Assembly (NCBI RefSeq): GCF_003287975.1
Contig: NZ_QMKQ01000013.1
Coordinates: 1-64,000, forward strand
Direction: 5' to 3'
Source of the DNA: Arthrobacter sp. AQ5-05
Lineage (GTDB): Bacteria; Actinomycetota; Actinomycetes; Actinomycetales; Micrococcaceae
Length of the DNA: 64,000 nt
Part shown: positions 43,063-52,259 of the stretch, piece after piece
Position numbering within the stretch: position 1 is the stretch's first letter
Layout: every line of letters begins with the position of its first letter
The notes under the pieces: generated by a model
What the model was told of the DNA's origin: nothing
What the model saw: only the letters and a program-made list of their open reading frames with translations
The model's database searches: none
Program-made: the position numbers and the translations under genes

Positions 43063-43902
43063 ATGGAAAATCTCACGGAACCGGATCTCGGGCCCGCGGG
43101 TGCCGTCCAGGGCGAAACACCGGCCCTGCGCCTCTTCGCACTGCTGGAGCTGATCACCACCCGCGACCAGCTCTTCACCCTGCAATCCCTGGTGGACCAG
43201 ACGGGGCTTCCCAAGCCGACCCTGCACCGAATGCTGCAACAGCTCGAGGGCGCCAACCTGCTGACCCGCCAGTCCGACGGCCGGCACTACGGCACCGGTT
43301 CGCGCATGCGCCGCATGGCCGAGGACGTGCTGCTCAACGACACCCGGCACGGCACCCGGCACGCCATCCTGCGCGGACTGGTCGATGAAATCGGCGAAAG
43401 CTGCAACATCACGGCACTGTCCGGCAACGAGGTCATCTACCTGGACCGCGTGGAAACCAACGAGCCGCTGCGCGTATACCTGGGCCCCGGTTCCCGGGTG
43501 CCGGTGCATTGCTCGGCCAGTGGCAAGTTGATCCTCGCCCAATTCGGCCCCACCCAGCGCGAACGCGTGCTGACCAGCGGACCGCTGCAGCGCTTCACCG
43601 CGCACACGCTCACCGACAAGACGGAAATCGAGGCCGAGCTGACCCAGATCCGACTCAACGGCTACGCCGAGGACCGCCAGGAATACCTGGACGGGCTGGT
43701 CTGCCTGGCCGTGCTGGTCCCCAACCCGGCAGGCCGTTCCAACCTTTGCGTCGCGGTGCAGGCCCCGATGATGCGCAAGAGCTCGGCGGACCTGCTCACC
43801 TTGCTGCCGGCCCTGCGCCGGGCCGCCGAGAGCATCTCGCGTCTCGAGGACCACGCGGATCTGGGCTCTCCGGAGTCCGAGCCGATCGCGGCGGGGTGGT
43901 GA
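43063..43902 (+). CDS. IclR-family transcriptional regulator
   Basis: The 279-residue protein has an N-terminal winged helix (LRLFALLELITTRDQLFTLQ, then LPKPTLHRMLQQLEGANLL). An IclR effector domain follows: NITALSGNEVIYLDRVETNE, VPVHCSASGKLILAQ and NLCVAVQAPMM. It is divergent from xsc and begins a likely operon with CobS- and CobT-like genes. It is the natural candidate to control xsc, with a sulfonate or acyl metabolite as effector. I start at ATG 43063; ATG 43048 is in frame and also plausible. Confidence 0.86.
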   Translation: MENLTEPDLGPAGAVQGETPALRLFALLELITTRDQLFTLQSLVDQTGLPKPTLHRMLQQLEGANLLTRQSDGRHYGTGSRMRRMAEDVLLNDTRHGTRHAILRGLVDEIGESCNITALSGNEVIYLDRVETNEPLRVYLGPGSRVPVHCSASGKLILAQFGPTQRERVLTSGPLQRFTAHTLTDKTEIEAELTQIRLNGYAEDRQEYLDGLVCLAVLVPNPAGRSNLCVAVQAPMMRKSSADLLTLLPALRRAAESISRLEDHADLGSPESEPIAAGW

Positions 43903-43907
43903 ACCGG

Positions 43908-44894
43908 ATGAACCACCAAACACCCGGGCTCGCAGCCCAGGAGCAGGTTTCGGTCCGCGAGGCCTTCGGCATTGACAGCGAGGCGCGCGTGCCGCGGTTC
44001 GTTGAGGCCACCGAGCACGTCCCGGCCATCGACCCGGCCTACCGCTTCAACCCCGATGTCACCCTGGCGATCCTGGCAGGGTTCACCCACAACAGCCGGG
44101 TGATGGTCCAGGGGTTGCACGGCACCGGGAAGTCCACCCACATCGAGCAGGTCGCCGCCCGGCTGAACTGGCCGCTGATGCGGGTGAACCTGGATGGCCA
44201 CATCAGCCGCCTGGATTTGGTCGGCAAGGACACCGTCGTGATCCAGGACGGTGCACCGGCCACCCGGTTCCAGGAGGGAGTGGTCCCGTGGGCCATGGTC
44301 CAGCCGATGGCGCTGGTCTTCGACGAATACGATGCCGGACGCCCCGATGTCATGTTCGTCATCCAGCGGCTGCTGGAGCGCGACGGCGGCTTCACGCTGC
44401 CGGACCAGAACCGCGTCATCCGCCCGCACCCGCACTTCCGGCTCTTCGCCACCGCCAACACCGTCGGGCTGGGCAACCTCAATGGGCTCTACCACGGGGT
44501 GCAGCGGCTGAACCACGCCCAGCTGGACCGCTGGAACATCGTCGCGGCACTGGACTACCTGCCCGTGGCCGACGAGGTCGGCATCGTTGCCGCCCGCGTC
44601 CCGGACCTGGCACAGAAGCCCTCCGGAATGGAACTGATCCGCTCCATGGTGCAGGTTGCCAACCTCACCCGGGACGGCTTTGCCGCCGGGGACATCTCCA
44701 CCTTGATGTCCCCGCGCACCGTGATCACCTGGGCGGAGAACATCTCCATCTTCCGCGATCCAGCGCTGGCCTTCCGGCTCTCCTTCATCAACAAGTGCGA
44801 CGAGGCCGAGCGCTTCATCATCTCCGAGTACTACCAGCGCGTCATGGCCACCGAGCTCGACGAGTCCTACGCGCTCGTTCCGGCCGGGGCCTAG
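43908..44894 (+). CDS. CobS-like AAA+ ATPase (MoxR/cobaltochelatase small-subunit type)
   Basis: The 328-residue protein resembles CobS, the AAA+ ATPase of aerobic cobaltochelatase. Walker A is GLHGTGKS (69-76), Walker B is PMALVFDEYDAGRPDVMF, sensor 1 is RLFATANTVG, and LDRWNIVAALDYLP follows as in CobS. An alternative start, GTG 43899, would overlap the IclR stop (GTGA). The next gene encodes a CobT-like VWA protein. No CobN or corrin genes are in the window, so cobalt insertion is not supported; AAA+/VWA pairs also activate other metalloenzymes. Co-location with IclR and xsc suggests a role in the taurine island. Confidence 0.84.
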   Translation: MNHQTPGLAAQEQVSVREAFGIDSEARVPRFVEATEHVPAIDPAYRFNPDVTLAILAGFTHNSRVMVQGLHGTGKSTHIEQVAARLNWPLMRVNLDGHISRLDLVGKDTVVIQDGAPATRFQEGVVPWAMVQPMALVFDEYDAGRPDVMFVIQRLLERDGGFTLPDQNRVIRPHPHFRLFATANTVGLGNLNGLYHGVQRLNHAQLDRWNIVAALDYLPVADEVGIVAARVPDLAQKPSGMELIRSMVQVANLTRDGFAAGDISTLMSPRTVITWAENISIFRDPALAFRLSFINKCDEAERFIISEYYQRVMATELDESYALVPAGA

Positions 44895-44914
44895 CGGACA
44901 CCGTCCGCCACGCC

Positions 44915-46630
44915 ATGGACGCCACAGGAACCACCGAGCGCCGCGCCCAGGAAATCCGCCAGCTGTGCGCAGCCTCCCTGCGTGCACTCGGCGCCGACCC
45001 GCGCCTGGAGCTGCTCGGATCCCGGCCATACCGGGGCACCACGGTGCTGCCCTTCAACGCGCCGCACCTCTACCCGCCCTCCCCCGGCGCGGCGTTCGAG
45101 TCCTTCCGCGGCGCCAGCGACGGGATCGCGCTGCGCACCCTGCATTCGGACACCGCCGCGCACCTTGCCCTGCTCCCCGAAAATCCCAGCGCCAGGCTGG
45201 TCTTCGAGGTGCTCGAGCAATTCCGCTGCGAATCCCTGGCCGCCCTGCCCGGGGTCGTTTCCAACCTGCGGGCCCGGCACGAGGCCTGGTCCAAGGAATA
45301 CCTGGCCTCGGGGCTGACCGAAACCTCGCTGGGCATGCTGCTGTACACCATCCTGCAGGTCACCCGCTCGCGGATCACCGGGGAACCGGTGGTCTCCGAA
45401 TCCGAGGACATGATCGAGGCGACCCGCGCGAACCTGTCCTCGACGCTGGGTCCGCTGCTTCCCGCCCTGCGCCGGAACACGCACAGCCAGTCCGGCTTCG
45501 CCCCGCCCGCGCTGCAGATCGCGCGGCTTGTCGCCGATGCTGTAGAGGACCTGGAATCCCGGGCACCTGCCCGCAAGGCGTCCAAGGCGAAGGCGTCCAA
45601 GGCAGCGGAGTTCTCGCTGCTCGTGGACGTCGAGCAGGAAGCCGCGCTGATCGGGAGAGCCGGCACGGGAACCAGCACGCTGGCGGCCGCGGCCGGCGGC
45701 TACACGGTCTTCACCCGTGCCTACGACAAGGAATCGGCAGCCCGCGACCTGGTCCGCGAGGACCTTTTGCACGGCTACCGCGAACGCATTGCCTCCCGGG
45801 TGCACACCGAGGCGGTGAATACGGCGCTGCTGGCCAAAAGGCTCCAGGGGCTGCTCTGCGTCCCGGAGCGCTCGGGCCACGATTCCGGCGCGGAGGAAGG
45901 CCTGCTCGATGTTTCCCGGCTGGGCCAGCTGATCGCCTCCCCCACCGAGTCCAGGCTGTTCAAGACCGAACGCTTCGAGCCGGCCGCCGCCGCGGCCGTC
46001 ACATTCCTGGTTGACTGCTCCGGGTCGATGAAGCAGCACGCCGAGGGGCTCGCGGCATTCCTGGACGTGCTGGTGCGGGCGCTGGAACGCATAGACGTGC
46101 CCTGCGAGGTCCTGGGCTATACCACCGGGGCGTGGAACGGCGGGCGCGCGCTGAAGCATTGGCGCCGCGCCGGCGCCCCGCCGAATCCCGGGCGGCTCAA
46201 CGAGCTGTGCCATCTGGTCTTCAAGGACGCCGCGACCTCGTGGCGCAGCGGGCGCCCTGGGCTTGCGGCGATGCTCAAGTCCACGCTGTACCGCGAGGGC
46301 GTCGACGGGGAAGCCGTGCGCTGGGCGCTGTCCCGGCTGGGGGCACGGAGCGAGGACCGCAGGATCCTGGTGGTGGTCACCGATGGCAGCCCGGCGGACG
46401 GCGCAACGGCAAACGCCAACGACGAAAACTACCTGCAGCACGATTTGGCCGCGGTGCTGCGCGGGGCCGAGACCGCGGGCTCCACGACAATCCTGGGCCT
46501 GGGGTTGGGCCTGGACATGAGCCCATACTTCCGCCGCAGCACCATCCTGGACGCCGAGCGGCTCGGCGGCTCCGAATCCGTGCGCGACCTGCTGGGCCTG
46601 CTTCAGCGCTCGCTGCGTCCCGGGCACTGA
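44915..46630 (+). CDS. CobT-like VWA-domain protein, partner of the CobS-like ATPase
   Basis: The 571-residue protein has a helical N-terminal half and, from about residue 355, a VWA domain with the MIDAS motif Asp-x-Ser-x-Ser (DCSGSM, residues 367-372). It also has LVVVTDGSPADGA for the later metal ligand. A short Lys/Ala repeat (about 219-232) and an acidic linker lie between, reminiscent of CobT. The start is ATG 44915, 20 bases after the CobS-like stop, with no clear ribosome-binding site, so it may be coupled. In cobaltochelatase CobS and CobT form a ring with CobN; CobN is absent here. Confidence 0.82.
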   Translation: MDATGTTERRAQEIRQLCAASLRALGADPRLELLGSRPYRGTTVLPFNAPHLYPPSPGAAFESFRGASDGIALRTLHSDTAAHLALLPENPSARLVFEVLEQFRCESLAALPGVVSNLRARHEAWSKEYLASGLTETSLGMLLYTILQVTRSRITGEPVVSESEDMIEATRANLSSTLGPLLPALRRNTHSQSGFAPPALQIARLVADAVEDLESRAPARKASKAKASKAAEFSLLVDVEQEAALIGRAGTGTSTLAAAAGGYTVFTRAYDKESAARDLVREDLLHGYRERIASRVHTEAVNTALLAKRLQGLLCVPERSGHDSGAEEGLLDVSRLGQLIASPTESRLFKTERFEPAAAAAVTFLVDCSGSMKQHAEGLAAFLDVLVRALERIDVPCEVLGYTTGAWNGGRALKHWRRAGAPPNPGRLNELCHLVFKDAATSWRSGRPGLAAMLKSTLYREGVDGEAVRWALSRLGARSEDRRILVVVTDGSPADGATANANDENYLQHDLAAVLRGAETAGSTTILGLGLGLDMSPYFRRSTILDAERLGGSESVRDLLGLLQRSLRPGH

Positions 46631-46704
46631 GCCCGCGACACCCCGCGGGGGCTTCACCGTGCCCGGGGTACGCTGGGTCATCCAGCACCATCGCGAGGAG
46701 ACCC

Positions 46705-47127
46705 TTGGGAAAGAAACCGCCCGCCATGTCACCGTCGGACCTGCCGGTTGCCCAGGTCCTCGACCGGTCCACGGGGCCCCGACGCGTCGAGGCCGACGAA
46801 CTGCTCGCACTGCTCGGAGAGCTCAGCGGCGAACGGCCGGTCGTGTGGGCCGGCCGCATCATCGGGTTCGGCGAGTACGAGTACCGCTACGAGAGCGGGC
46901 ATTCGGGCCGCGCCCCCGTCCTCGCCTTCGCTCCGGGCCCGACAAAGCACACGATCTACCTTGTCAACGGGTTTTCCCAGCGCTGGCCGGAGCTGATGGC
47001 CCGGCTCGGGCCGCACCGCGCGAGCAAGGCCTGCCTGTACCTCACCCGGTTGTCCGGGGTGGATCGCGGCGTGCTGCGCCAGTTGCTGGAGCACTCGCTC
47101 GCCGAGACGATGTCGCCCGGGCACTGA
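46705..47127 (+). CDS. DUF1801-type (YdhG-like) small protein
   Basis: The 140-residue protein contains GFGEYEYRYESGHSGRAPV and FAPGPTKHTIYLVNG, the conserved core of DUF1801 proteins of unknown function. I choose the TTG at 46705 because GAGGAG lies five bases upstream, whereas the later in-frame ATG at 46726 has none. This is a good example of a TTG start decided by the ribosome-binding site. It has no signal peptide. It follows the CobT-like gene by 74 bases on the same strand. Confidence 0.78.
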   Translation: MGKKPPAMSPSDLPVAQVLDRSTGPRRVEADELLALLGELSGERPVVWAGRIIGFGEYEYRYESGHSGRAPVLAFAPGPTKHTIYLVNGFSQRWPELMARLGPHRASKACLYLTRLSGVDRGVLRQLLEHSLAETMSPGH

Positions 47128-47226
47128 ACACCGCACGTTCTCGAACGGCCGCGGTGATGGCAGGATCGACAAGACACGGGACGGCAGCCTGGCCCGCGAC
47201 ATACGGACGTCCTAAAGGTGAACACC

Positions 47227-47634
47227 GTGTCGACTTCCTCGTTCGGGACGGGAACTGCCCACGGGCCGCCGGTGCGTGGTCCTGCCATGAGCGTGGGCCC
47301 ATCCGGAACCATGGGTGCATGCGTCCTCGTTGCCTTTATTGTTCCCGGCCAAGCCGGTTTGGCCTTCCCCCGGTCCGACTGGCCGCTGCACATTGCCGTG
47401 GCCCGCTTCGACACCCGGGAAACCGCCGATTTCGTAAGCGCCCGGATCGACGGTGTGCTGCCGGCGCGATGGGGCTTCGGCGTACGCATAGGCGCGGACG
47501 CGCAGTTCGGCCGCGACCCGTGCGTGCCGGTCTCGCTGCTGGACCCGGAGCCGGCCATGATCCGGCGGGCTGCGCCGGTGGATATGCGCCCGGATAATGA
47601 TCCCCGGCTGCGCCGGGTTCTGGCCGCTTGGTAA
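47227..47634 (+). pseudogene. 2'-5' RNA ligase-like protein with internal deletion and lost HxT motifs
   Basis: The 135-residue frame has an N-terminal stretch (FPRSDWPLHIAVARFDTRET) resembling LigT-like phosphoesterases and a C-terminus (VDMRPDNDPRLRRVL) like the end of those proteins. The middle, including the second HxT motif, is absent: PVSLLDPEPA runs directly into the C-terminal strand. The first motif reads His-Ile-Ala rather than HxT. Both catalytic histidine motifs are thus missing or altered, and the protein is some 40-50 residues short. The start used is GTG 47227 with AAAGG upstream. Probably a decayed gene. Confidence 0.5.
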
Positions 47635-47784
47635 CCGGTGTAGGACACGATCCGCCGCCCATGCGGGCGCGGTTGTCCAAGCTGAAGTCGCCAAACCGAA
47701 CGACGTGGCCGGTTGACACCAGGGCTTCTTCTCCACTGGCCGGCCAAAGCCTGCGGGCAGGACCGGTGCGGCCCGCACTCAGGC

Positions 47785-49248
47785 TCAGGTTCCGCAGAAC
47801 GTCCGGTAGGGGGCGAAGCCGTCCGGGGCCGCGGCGGCGAACCGCTCGAGGCCGGGACGCTCCTGGAAAGGTGTGCTCAGCGCAGCCAAAAGCCGCGAGA
47901 GCGGCTCCTGGTCGCCGTCGACGGCGGCGGCGAGCGCCTCCTCGACGAGGTGGTTCCGCGGGACGTAGACGGGGTTGGTCCGGTCCATCAGGTCCGCGTC
48001 CGGTCCCAGTGCGAGCCAGCGCTCCGACCAGGCCTCGAACGCGGCCGGGCCGGAGAACATGGAGCGCGCGGATTCGGCGTCACCCCGCGCGGCCCTGCCC
48101 AGAGCCCGGAAGAAGGACGTGTAGTCCACGCGGTCTTCCTGCAGGAGGGTGAACAATTCCCCGGTGAGTGACGTGGCTGATTCGTCGTCCAGGCTCCCGG
48201 CCAGGCCGAGCTTGGTTTTCATTCCGGCCAGCCACGCGGCGCTGTACCGGGTGTGAAAGGCGCCCAGGGATTCCTGCGCCAAGGCAACGGCCTGCTCCTG
48301 GTCCTCGTGGAAGAGTGGCAGGAGTGCCTCCGCGAGCCGGGCGAGGTTCCACTGGGCCACGAGGGGTTGGTTGCCGTAGGCATAGCGCCCGGCTTCGTCG
48401 ATCGAGCTGTAGACCGTGGCCGGATCGAAAACGTCCATGAAGGCGCACGGCCCGTAGTCGATGCCCTCCCCCGAGATGGTCATGTTGTCGGTGTTCATGA
48501 CGCCGTGGATGAATCCCACCAGCATCCATTGCGCCACCAGCGACGCCTGGGCCGAGACCACCGCTTCGAACAGGGCGAGATAGGGGTTCTGGCCCTCCGC
48601 CGTTCCGGGATGGTGGCGTGTCATCGCGTGGTCGGCCAGGCGGCGCAGCAGGTCCGCGTCGTCCATGGCCCGGGCATATTGGAAGCTTCCCACCCTCAAG
48701 TGGCTGCTTGCCACCCGGGTCAGCACCGCCCCGGGCAGCAGGGTTTCGCGGCTGACCGGCCGTCCCGTCGCCACCACGGCCAGGGAGCGCGTGGTGGGAA
48801 TGCCCAGGGCGTGCATCGCCTCGCTGATCACGTATTCACGGAGCATCGGGCCGAGCGTGGCGAGCCCGTCACCACGGCGGGCAAACGGCGTGCGTCCGGA
48901 ACCCTTGAGGTGGAGGTCCCGGAGGCGGCCATCGGCATCGGCAATCTCGCCGAGCAGGAGCGCCCGGCCGTCGCCCAGGCGCGGCGAGTAGGAGCCGAAC
49001 TGGTGGCCGGCATAGCCCTGCGCCACCGGAGTGGCACCATGGGGCAGCGCGGTACCGATCAGCAACCCCAGCCCCTCGGCGTTGCCCAGGGACCCGGGGT
49101 CGAGGCCCAGTTCCTCGGCCAGCGGCTCGTTGAGCACGACCAGTCGCGGTTCCGGAGCCTGTTCCGCCTGCCAGGGAACGGCCAGTTCGGGAAGCTCACG
49201 GGCAAATTGGCCGTCCAGGAAGACGGTGGATTGTGCGTCGACACTCAT
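47785..49248 (-). CDS. selO: SelO/YdiU-family protein adenylyltransferase
   Basis: The 487-residue pseudokinase-fold enzyme transfers AMP to Ser/Thr/Tyr of target proteins and in bacteria is linked to redox stress. [19 protein letters not shown] and [18 protein letters not shown] are the nucleotide-binding motifs, [20 protein letters not shown] follows, and [20 protein letters not shown] carries the metal-binding Asn and Asp. A C-terminal Cys (RTFCGT) corresponds to the selenocysteine site of eukaryotic SelO. The start is ATG 49248. No connection to taurine metabolism is apparent, although it lies inside the island. Confidence 0.93.
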   Translation of the reverse strand: MSVDAQSTVFLDGQFARELPELAVPWQAEQAPEPRLVVLNEPLAEELGLDPGSLGNAEGLGLLIGTALPHGATPVAQGYAGHQFGSYSPRLGDGRALLLGEIADADGRLRDLHLKGSGRTPFARRGDGLATLGPMLREYVISEAMHALGIPTTRSLAVVATGRPVSRETLLPGAVLTRVASSHLRVGSFQYARAMDDADLLRRLADHAMTRHHPGTAEGQNPYLALFEAVVSAQASLVAQWMLVGFIHGVMNTDNMTISGEGIDYGPCAFMDVFDPATVYSSIDEAGRYAYGNQPLVAQWNLARLAEALLPLFHEDQEQAVALAQESLGAFHTRYSAAWLAGMKTKLGLAGSLDDESATSLTGELFTLLQEDRVDYTSFFRALGRAARGDAESARSMFSGPAAFEAWSERWLALGPDADLMDRTNPVYVPRNHLVEEALAAAVDGDQEPLSRLLAALSTPFQERPGLERFAAAAPDGFAPYRTFCGT

Positions 49249-49363
49249 CTTTCAAGCGTACCTTCGATATGGTGCGGTCCGCGGGGAAAGACGGAAGCAG
49301 GCAACTGCCACGGCGCCGAAGACGCCCCCTGGCCTCCGGTGCATCACCACACCGAAAAACAGG

Positions 49364-49407
49364 GAAGGGCTAGTCCGCCGGAAACCATCCCGGCAGACTA
49401 GCCCTTC
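49364..49407. terminator. Terminator hairpin downstream of the yeiH-type gene
   Basis: An 18-base inverted repeat with one mismatch (49364-49381 with 49390-49407) and an 8-base loop lies just past the yeiH-type stop. It is at the end of the taurine gene run, as read on the minus strand. Confidence 0.75.
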
Positions 49408-49431
49408 GGGTCGGTTCTTGCGCCCCCTGCC

Positions 49432-50508
49432 CTAGAGCTGCAGCAGCAGGACCCCCGCATAGCCCAGGCCCGCGATCAGCGCCCACGCGCACAGCGCCAT
49501 GAGGATCGAGGCGCCCTTGGAGGCGAAAAGCTGGCGGATTCGCACCGCGGAACCCAGGCCGAAGAGCGCCGCGGCCAGCACGATGTCCTGCACGATCGTG
49601 GCGGCGTCCAGCAGCTCGACCGGAACCTCGAAGATCGAGCGCACCGCCACCAGGGCCACGAACCCGATGATGAACCCGGGAATGATCGGGGGAAGCTTCA
49701 GCCCCGCGTGCTCGGAGCCGGTTCCCTGGCTGCGGCGGCTGATGATTCCGGCGGCGGCGACCATCGGGGCCAGGGTCAGCACGCGGGTGAGCTTGATGAC
49801 GATGGCGATGGCCAACGCGGAGGCACCGGCGGTCTGCGCGGTGGCCACGACCTGGCCCACGTCATGCACCGAGGCGCCGACCCACTGGCCGAAGGCCTCC
49901 GGGCCCAGTCCCAGCGGGCCCATCAGCAGCGGCAGCACGGCAATGGCCAGGGTGCCGCACAGGGTCACCAGCGCCACCGGGATCACGGTGTCTTCGTCCT
50001 TGGACCGGCGCACCGCGCTCATCGCGCCGATGGCCGAGGCGCCGCAGATGGAAAAGCCCGTGGCGATCAGCAGCGGTTGGTCCCCGGGCAGCTTGAACGC
50101 CTTGCCCAGCAGGTAGGTCCCGGCAAAGGCCAGCAGCACGATTGCCACGACCACCACGAAGGTCAACCAGCCCAGGTCCAGGACATCGACGATGCTCAGC
50201 TTCAGGCCCAGCAGCACGATGCCGACGCGCATGAGCTTCTTCCCGGCGAATCCCAGGCCCTTCTGCAGGGGTCCGGCCACCAGGGTGGACAGGCCCGGGA
50301 TGTTGGCCGACAGCACGCCGAGCACCACCGCGGTGGTCATCACGGGGATGGAAGGGACAAGCAGGTGGACCAGGAAGGACAGCGGGACGGCCACGGCACA
50401 GGCGGCAAGTCCGGCCCAGTGCGTCACAGCCCAGGAGCGGGCCTTGCCCGCACGGGAGGAACCCGGACCCTTGGACCGCACCACCGGTTCGTGTGTTTGG
50501 TTGGCCAT
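49432..50508 (-). CDS. YeiH/UPF0324-family putative sulfite/sulfate exporter
   Basis: The 358-residue membrane protein has about ten hydrophobic segments, with GFSICGASAIGAMSAVRR and SVHDVGQVVATAQTAG, the two conserved half-motifs of the UPF0324/YeiH family. Members in taurine clusters (TauZ) are thought to export the sulfite or sulfate made by Xsc. Here it is the last gene of the run that includes tpa and pta. The start is ATG 50508 with AAGGAG. The assignment to sulfite rests on context. Confidence 0.86.
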   Translation of the reverse strand: MANQTHEPVVRSKGPGSSRAGKARSWAVTHWAGLAACAVAVPLSFLVHLLVPSIPVMTTAVVLGVLSANIPGLSTLVAGPLQKGLGFAGKKLMRVGIVLLGLKLSIVDVLDLGWLTFVVVVAIVLLAFAGTYLLGKAFKLPGDQPLLIATGFSICGASAIGAMSAVRRSKDEDTVIPVALVTLCGTLAIAVLPLLMGPLGLGPEAFGQWVGASVHDVGQVVATAQTAGASALAIAIVIKLTRVLTLAPMVAAAGIISRRSQGTGSEHAGLKLPPIIPGFIIGFVALVAVRSIFEVPVELLDAATIVQDIVLAAALFGLGSAVRIRQLFASKGASILMALCAWALIAGLGYAGVLLLQL

Positions 50509-50616
50509 GAGGGGAATGCTCCTTGGAAAAGAGACGCGCTCGTGGTGCGGCCTGCGGCCGCACCACGAACCACGCGCTGGATATGTTTACTATTGTGCCC
50601 CGGGTTTATCCCGGCG

Positions 50617-52176
50617 TCAGTTTCCCGCCGGGTCAGCGCTGGCGGACGAGGCCTTGAGCTTGGTACCCTCCGGCCTCGGGGCTCCGAGAACCAGGATGTC
50701 GACCTGCTCGTCGGACAGGGTCTTGTTGTGCTTGCGACGCATCATGAAGAACACCACGCCCAGCAGGGTCCAAACGGCCAACGCGGACATCGACTCCTTG
50801 CCCAGCACACCCGGGGAGCCCGGGACCAGCAGCAGGGCCATGAACACCAGCGCCGTGACCGCGCCCAGCGCGCTGAGCACCTTCTTGGAGGTCGAGCGGG
50901 TGCCTTCCAGATCGCCAGCTCGCTCAACGGAGTTGGTCGGACGGAAGATCTTGAACGCGCACAGGCAGGTGTAGAGATAGGCGACGGTGACTCCGACCGC
51001 GGACATGTCCACCACCCAGGTCAGTGCGGCACGGCCAAACCATGGGCTGACGAGGCATACAGCACCAACAAAGATGACTCCGACGTACGGGGTCTTGTAC
51101 TTGGGGTGCAGCCGGGCGAACATCTTCGGGACCATCTGTGCACGTCCCATCCCCAGCAGGATGCGGCTGGCCGAGACGTAGAAACCATTCAGGCCGGTGC
51201 TCACGCCCATGGTGATTCCGATGGTCAGCAGCAGCAGACCCGAGCCGCCCAGCACTCCGGTCAACGCATCCGCGGTGCCCCATGCGGAATCCCCGGCGAC
51301 CAATGCCTCCCATGGTGCGGCCATCGCAACTGCGGCAATCATGGCCGCGTAGAGCAACGCAGCTGCCAACAGCGCCAGGACAATCAACTTCATGGCCTTG
51401 GCCGGCGGGAAGTCGAACTCCTCCGCAGCCTGCGGCACATTGTCGAAGCCGATGAATGCCCAGGGCGCAATCGCGACGATCGCAGCTATCGCGGCAATAG
51501 GATTGACATTCTCCGGGAACGCCGGAAGGGCGTTGGCAAAGACGACCTGCGGGCTGGCAATGACGGCCACCAGGATGCAGGCGACCGCGATGAGCATGAT
51601 CACGCAGGCAATGAACTGGATGCGGCCCGACAACGCGGTGCCGCGGATGTTGAGGTAGGCGAAGACAGCCAGGGCCACCATCGAGATGATGACTTCCACC
51701 AGGTAGACGTCCCAGCCGGCCACCGTGTAGAGATAGCCTTGCTGCACCACGTCGGGCATGAGCTTGCGGAAGAGCAACGCCAGCGCCGAGGCGTTCAGCG
51801 CCACGATACAGGTATACCCCAGGGTCAGGAACCAGCCACAGAAGAAGGCGTGGGTACGGCCGAATCCGACCAGGGCGAAGGCCAGTTCGCCGCCGGAGAC
51901 CGGGAACGACTTGATCAGGAACCCGTAGCTGACGGCGATGAGCACCATCAACGCGCCGCCGATCAGGAAGCCGGAGACCGCCCCGAGCGGTCCACCCATG
52001 GCCAGCCAGTCCGTGGGCAGGATAAAGGCACCCCAACCCACCGCGGAGCCCAGGGCAATGGCCCAGACCCAGTGGGCCTTGAGCGTCTTTTCCATGCGCT
52101 CGGGCTGGTCACCGTCGAAACCTGGCGAAGCCGATGCCATGGGACTTGTCACCGTCTTATTTGTTGTGGCTTTCAT
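50617..52176 (-). CDS. APC-superfamily amino-acid permease in the taurine cluster
   Basis: The 519-residue protein has about 12 membrane segments. TM1 is preceded by LKAHWVWAIALGSAVGWGAF and contains the APC Gly-rich region. FPVSGGELAFALVGFGRTHAF and WAFIGFDNVPQAAEEFDFPP are further APC signatures. I start at ATG 52176 (MKATTNKTV), preceded by GAGG; longer in-frame starts have no ribosome-binding site. Placed between pta and the exporter gene in the same orientation, it most likely imports taurine or a related amine; alanine is an alternative. Confidence 0.85.
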   Translation of the reverse strand: MKATTNKTVTSPMASASPGFDGDQPERMEKTLKAHWVWAIALGSAVGWGAFILPTDWLAMGGPLGAVSGFLIGGALMVLIAVSYGFLIKSFPVSGGELAFALVGFGRTHAFFCGWFLTLGYTCIVALNASALALLFRKLMPDVVQQGYLYTVAGWDVYLVEVIISMVALAVFAYLNIRGTALSGRIQFIACVIMLIAVACILVAVIASPQVVFANALPAFPENVNPIAAIAAIVAIAPWAFIGFDNVPQAAEEFDFPPAKAMKLIVLALLAAALLYAAMIAAVAMAAPWEALVAGDSAWGTADALTGVLGGSGLLLLTIGITMGVSTGLNGFYVSASRILLGMGRAQMVPKMFARLHPKYKTPYVGVIFVGAVCLVSPWFGRAALTWVVDMSAVGVTVAYLYTCLCAFKIFRPTNSVERAGDLEGTRSTSKKVLSALGAVTALVFMALLLVPGSPGVLGKESMSALAVWTLLGVVFFMMRRKHNKTLSDEQVDILVLGAPRPEGTKLKASSASADPAGN

Positions 52177-52259
52177 TTGAACCTCGTTCTTGCACGGCGA
52201 CGCCTGCGTCACCATGGGGGGGGTTTGTCGGTTCGCCCTGGCGGGCGGACCTGTCGGGG

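Noticed and set aside
43908-46630. Interpretation as cobalamin biosynthesis genes
   Set aside because: No CobN or any corrin-ring gene is in the window, and the neighbours are sulfonate genes; only the CobS/CobT-like family resemblance is kept.
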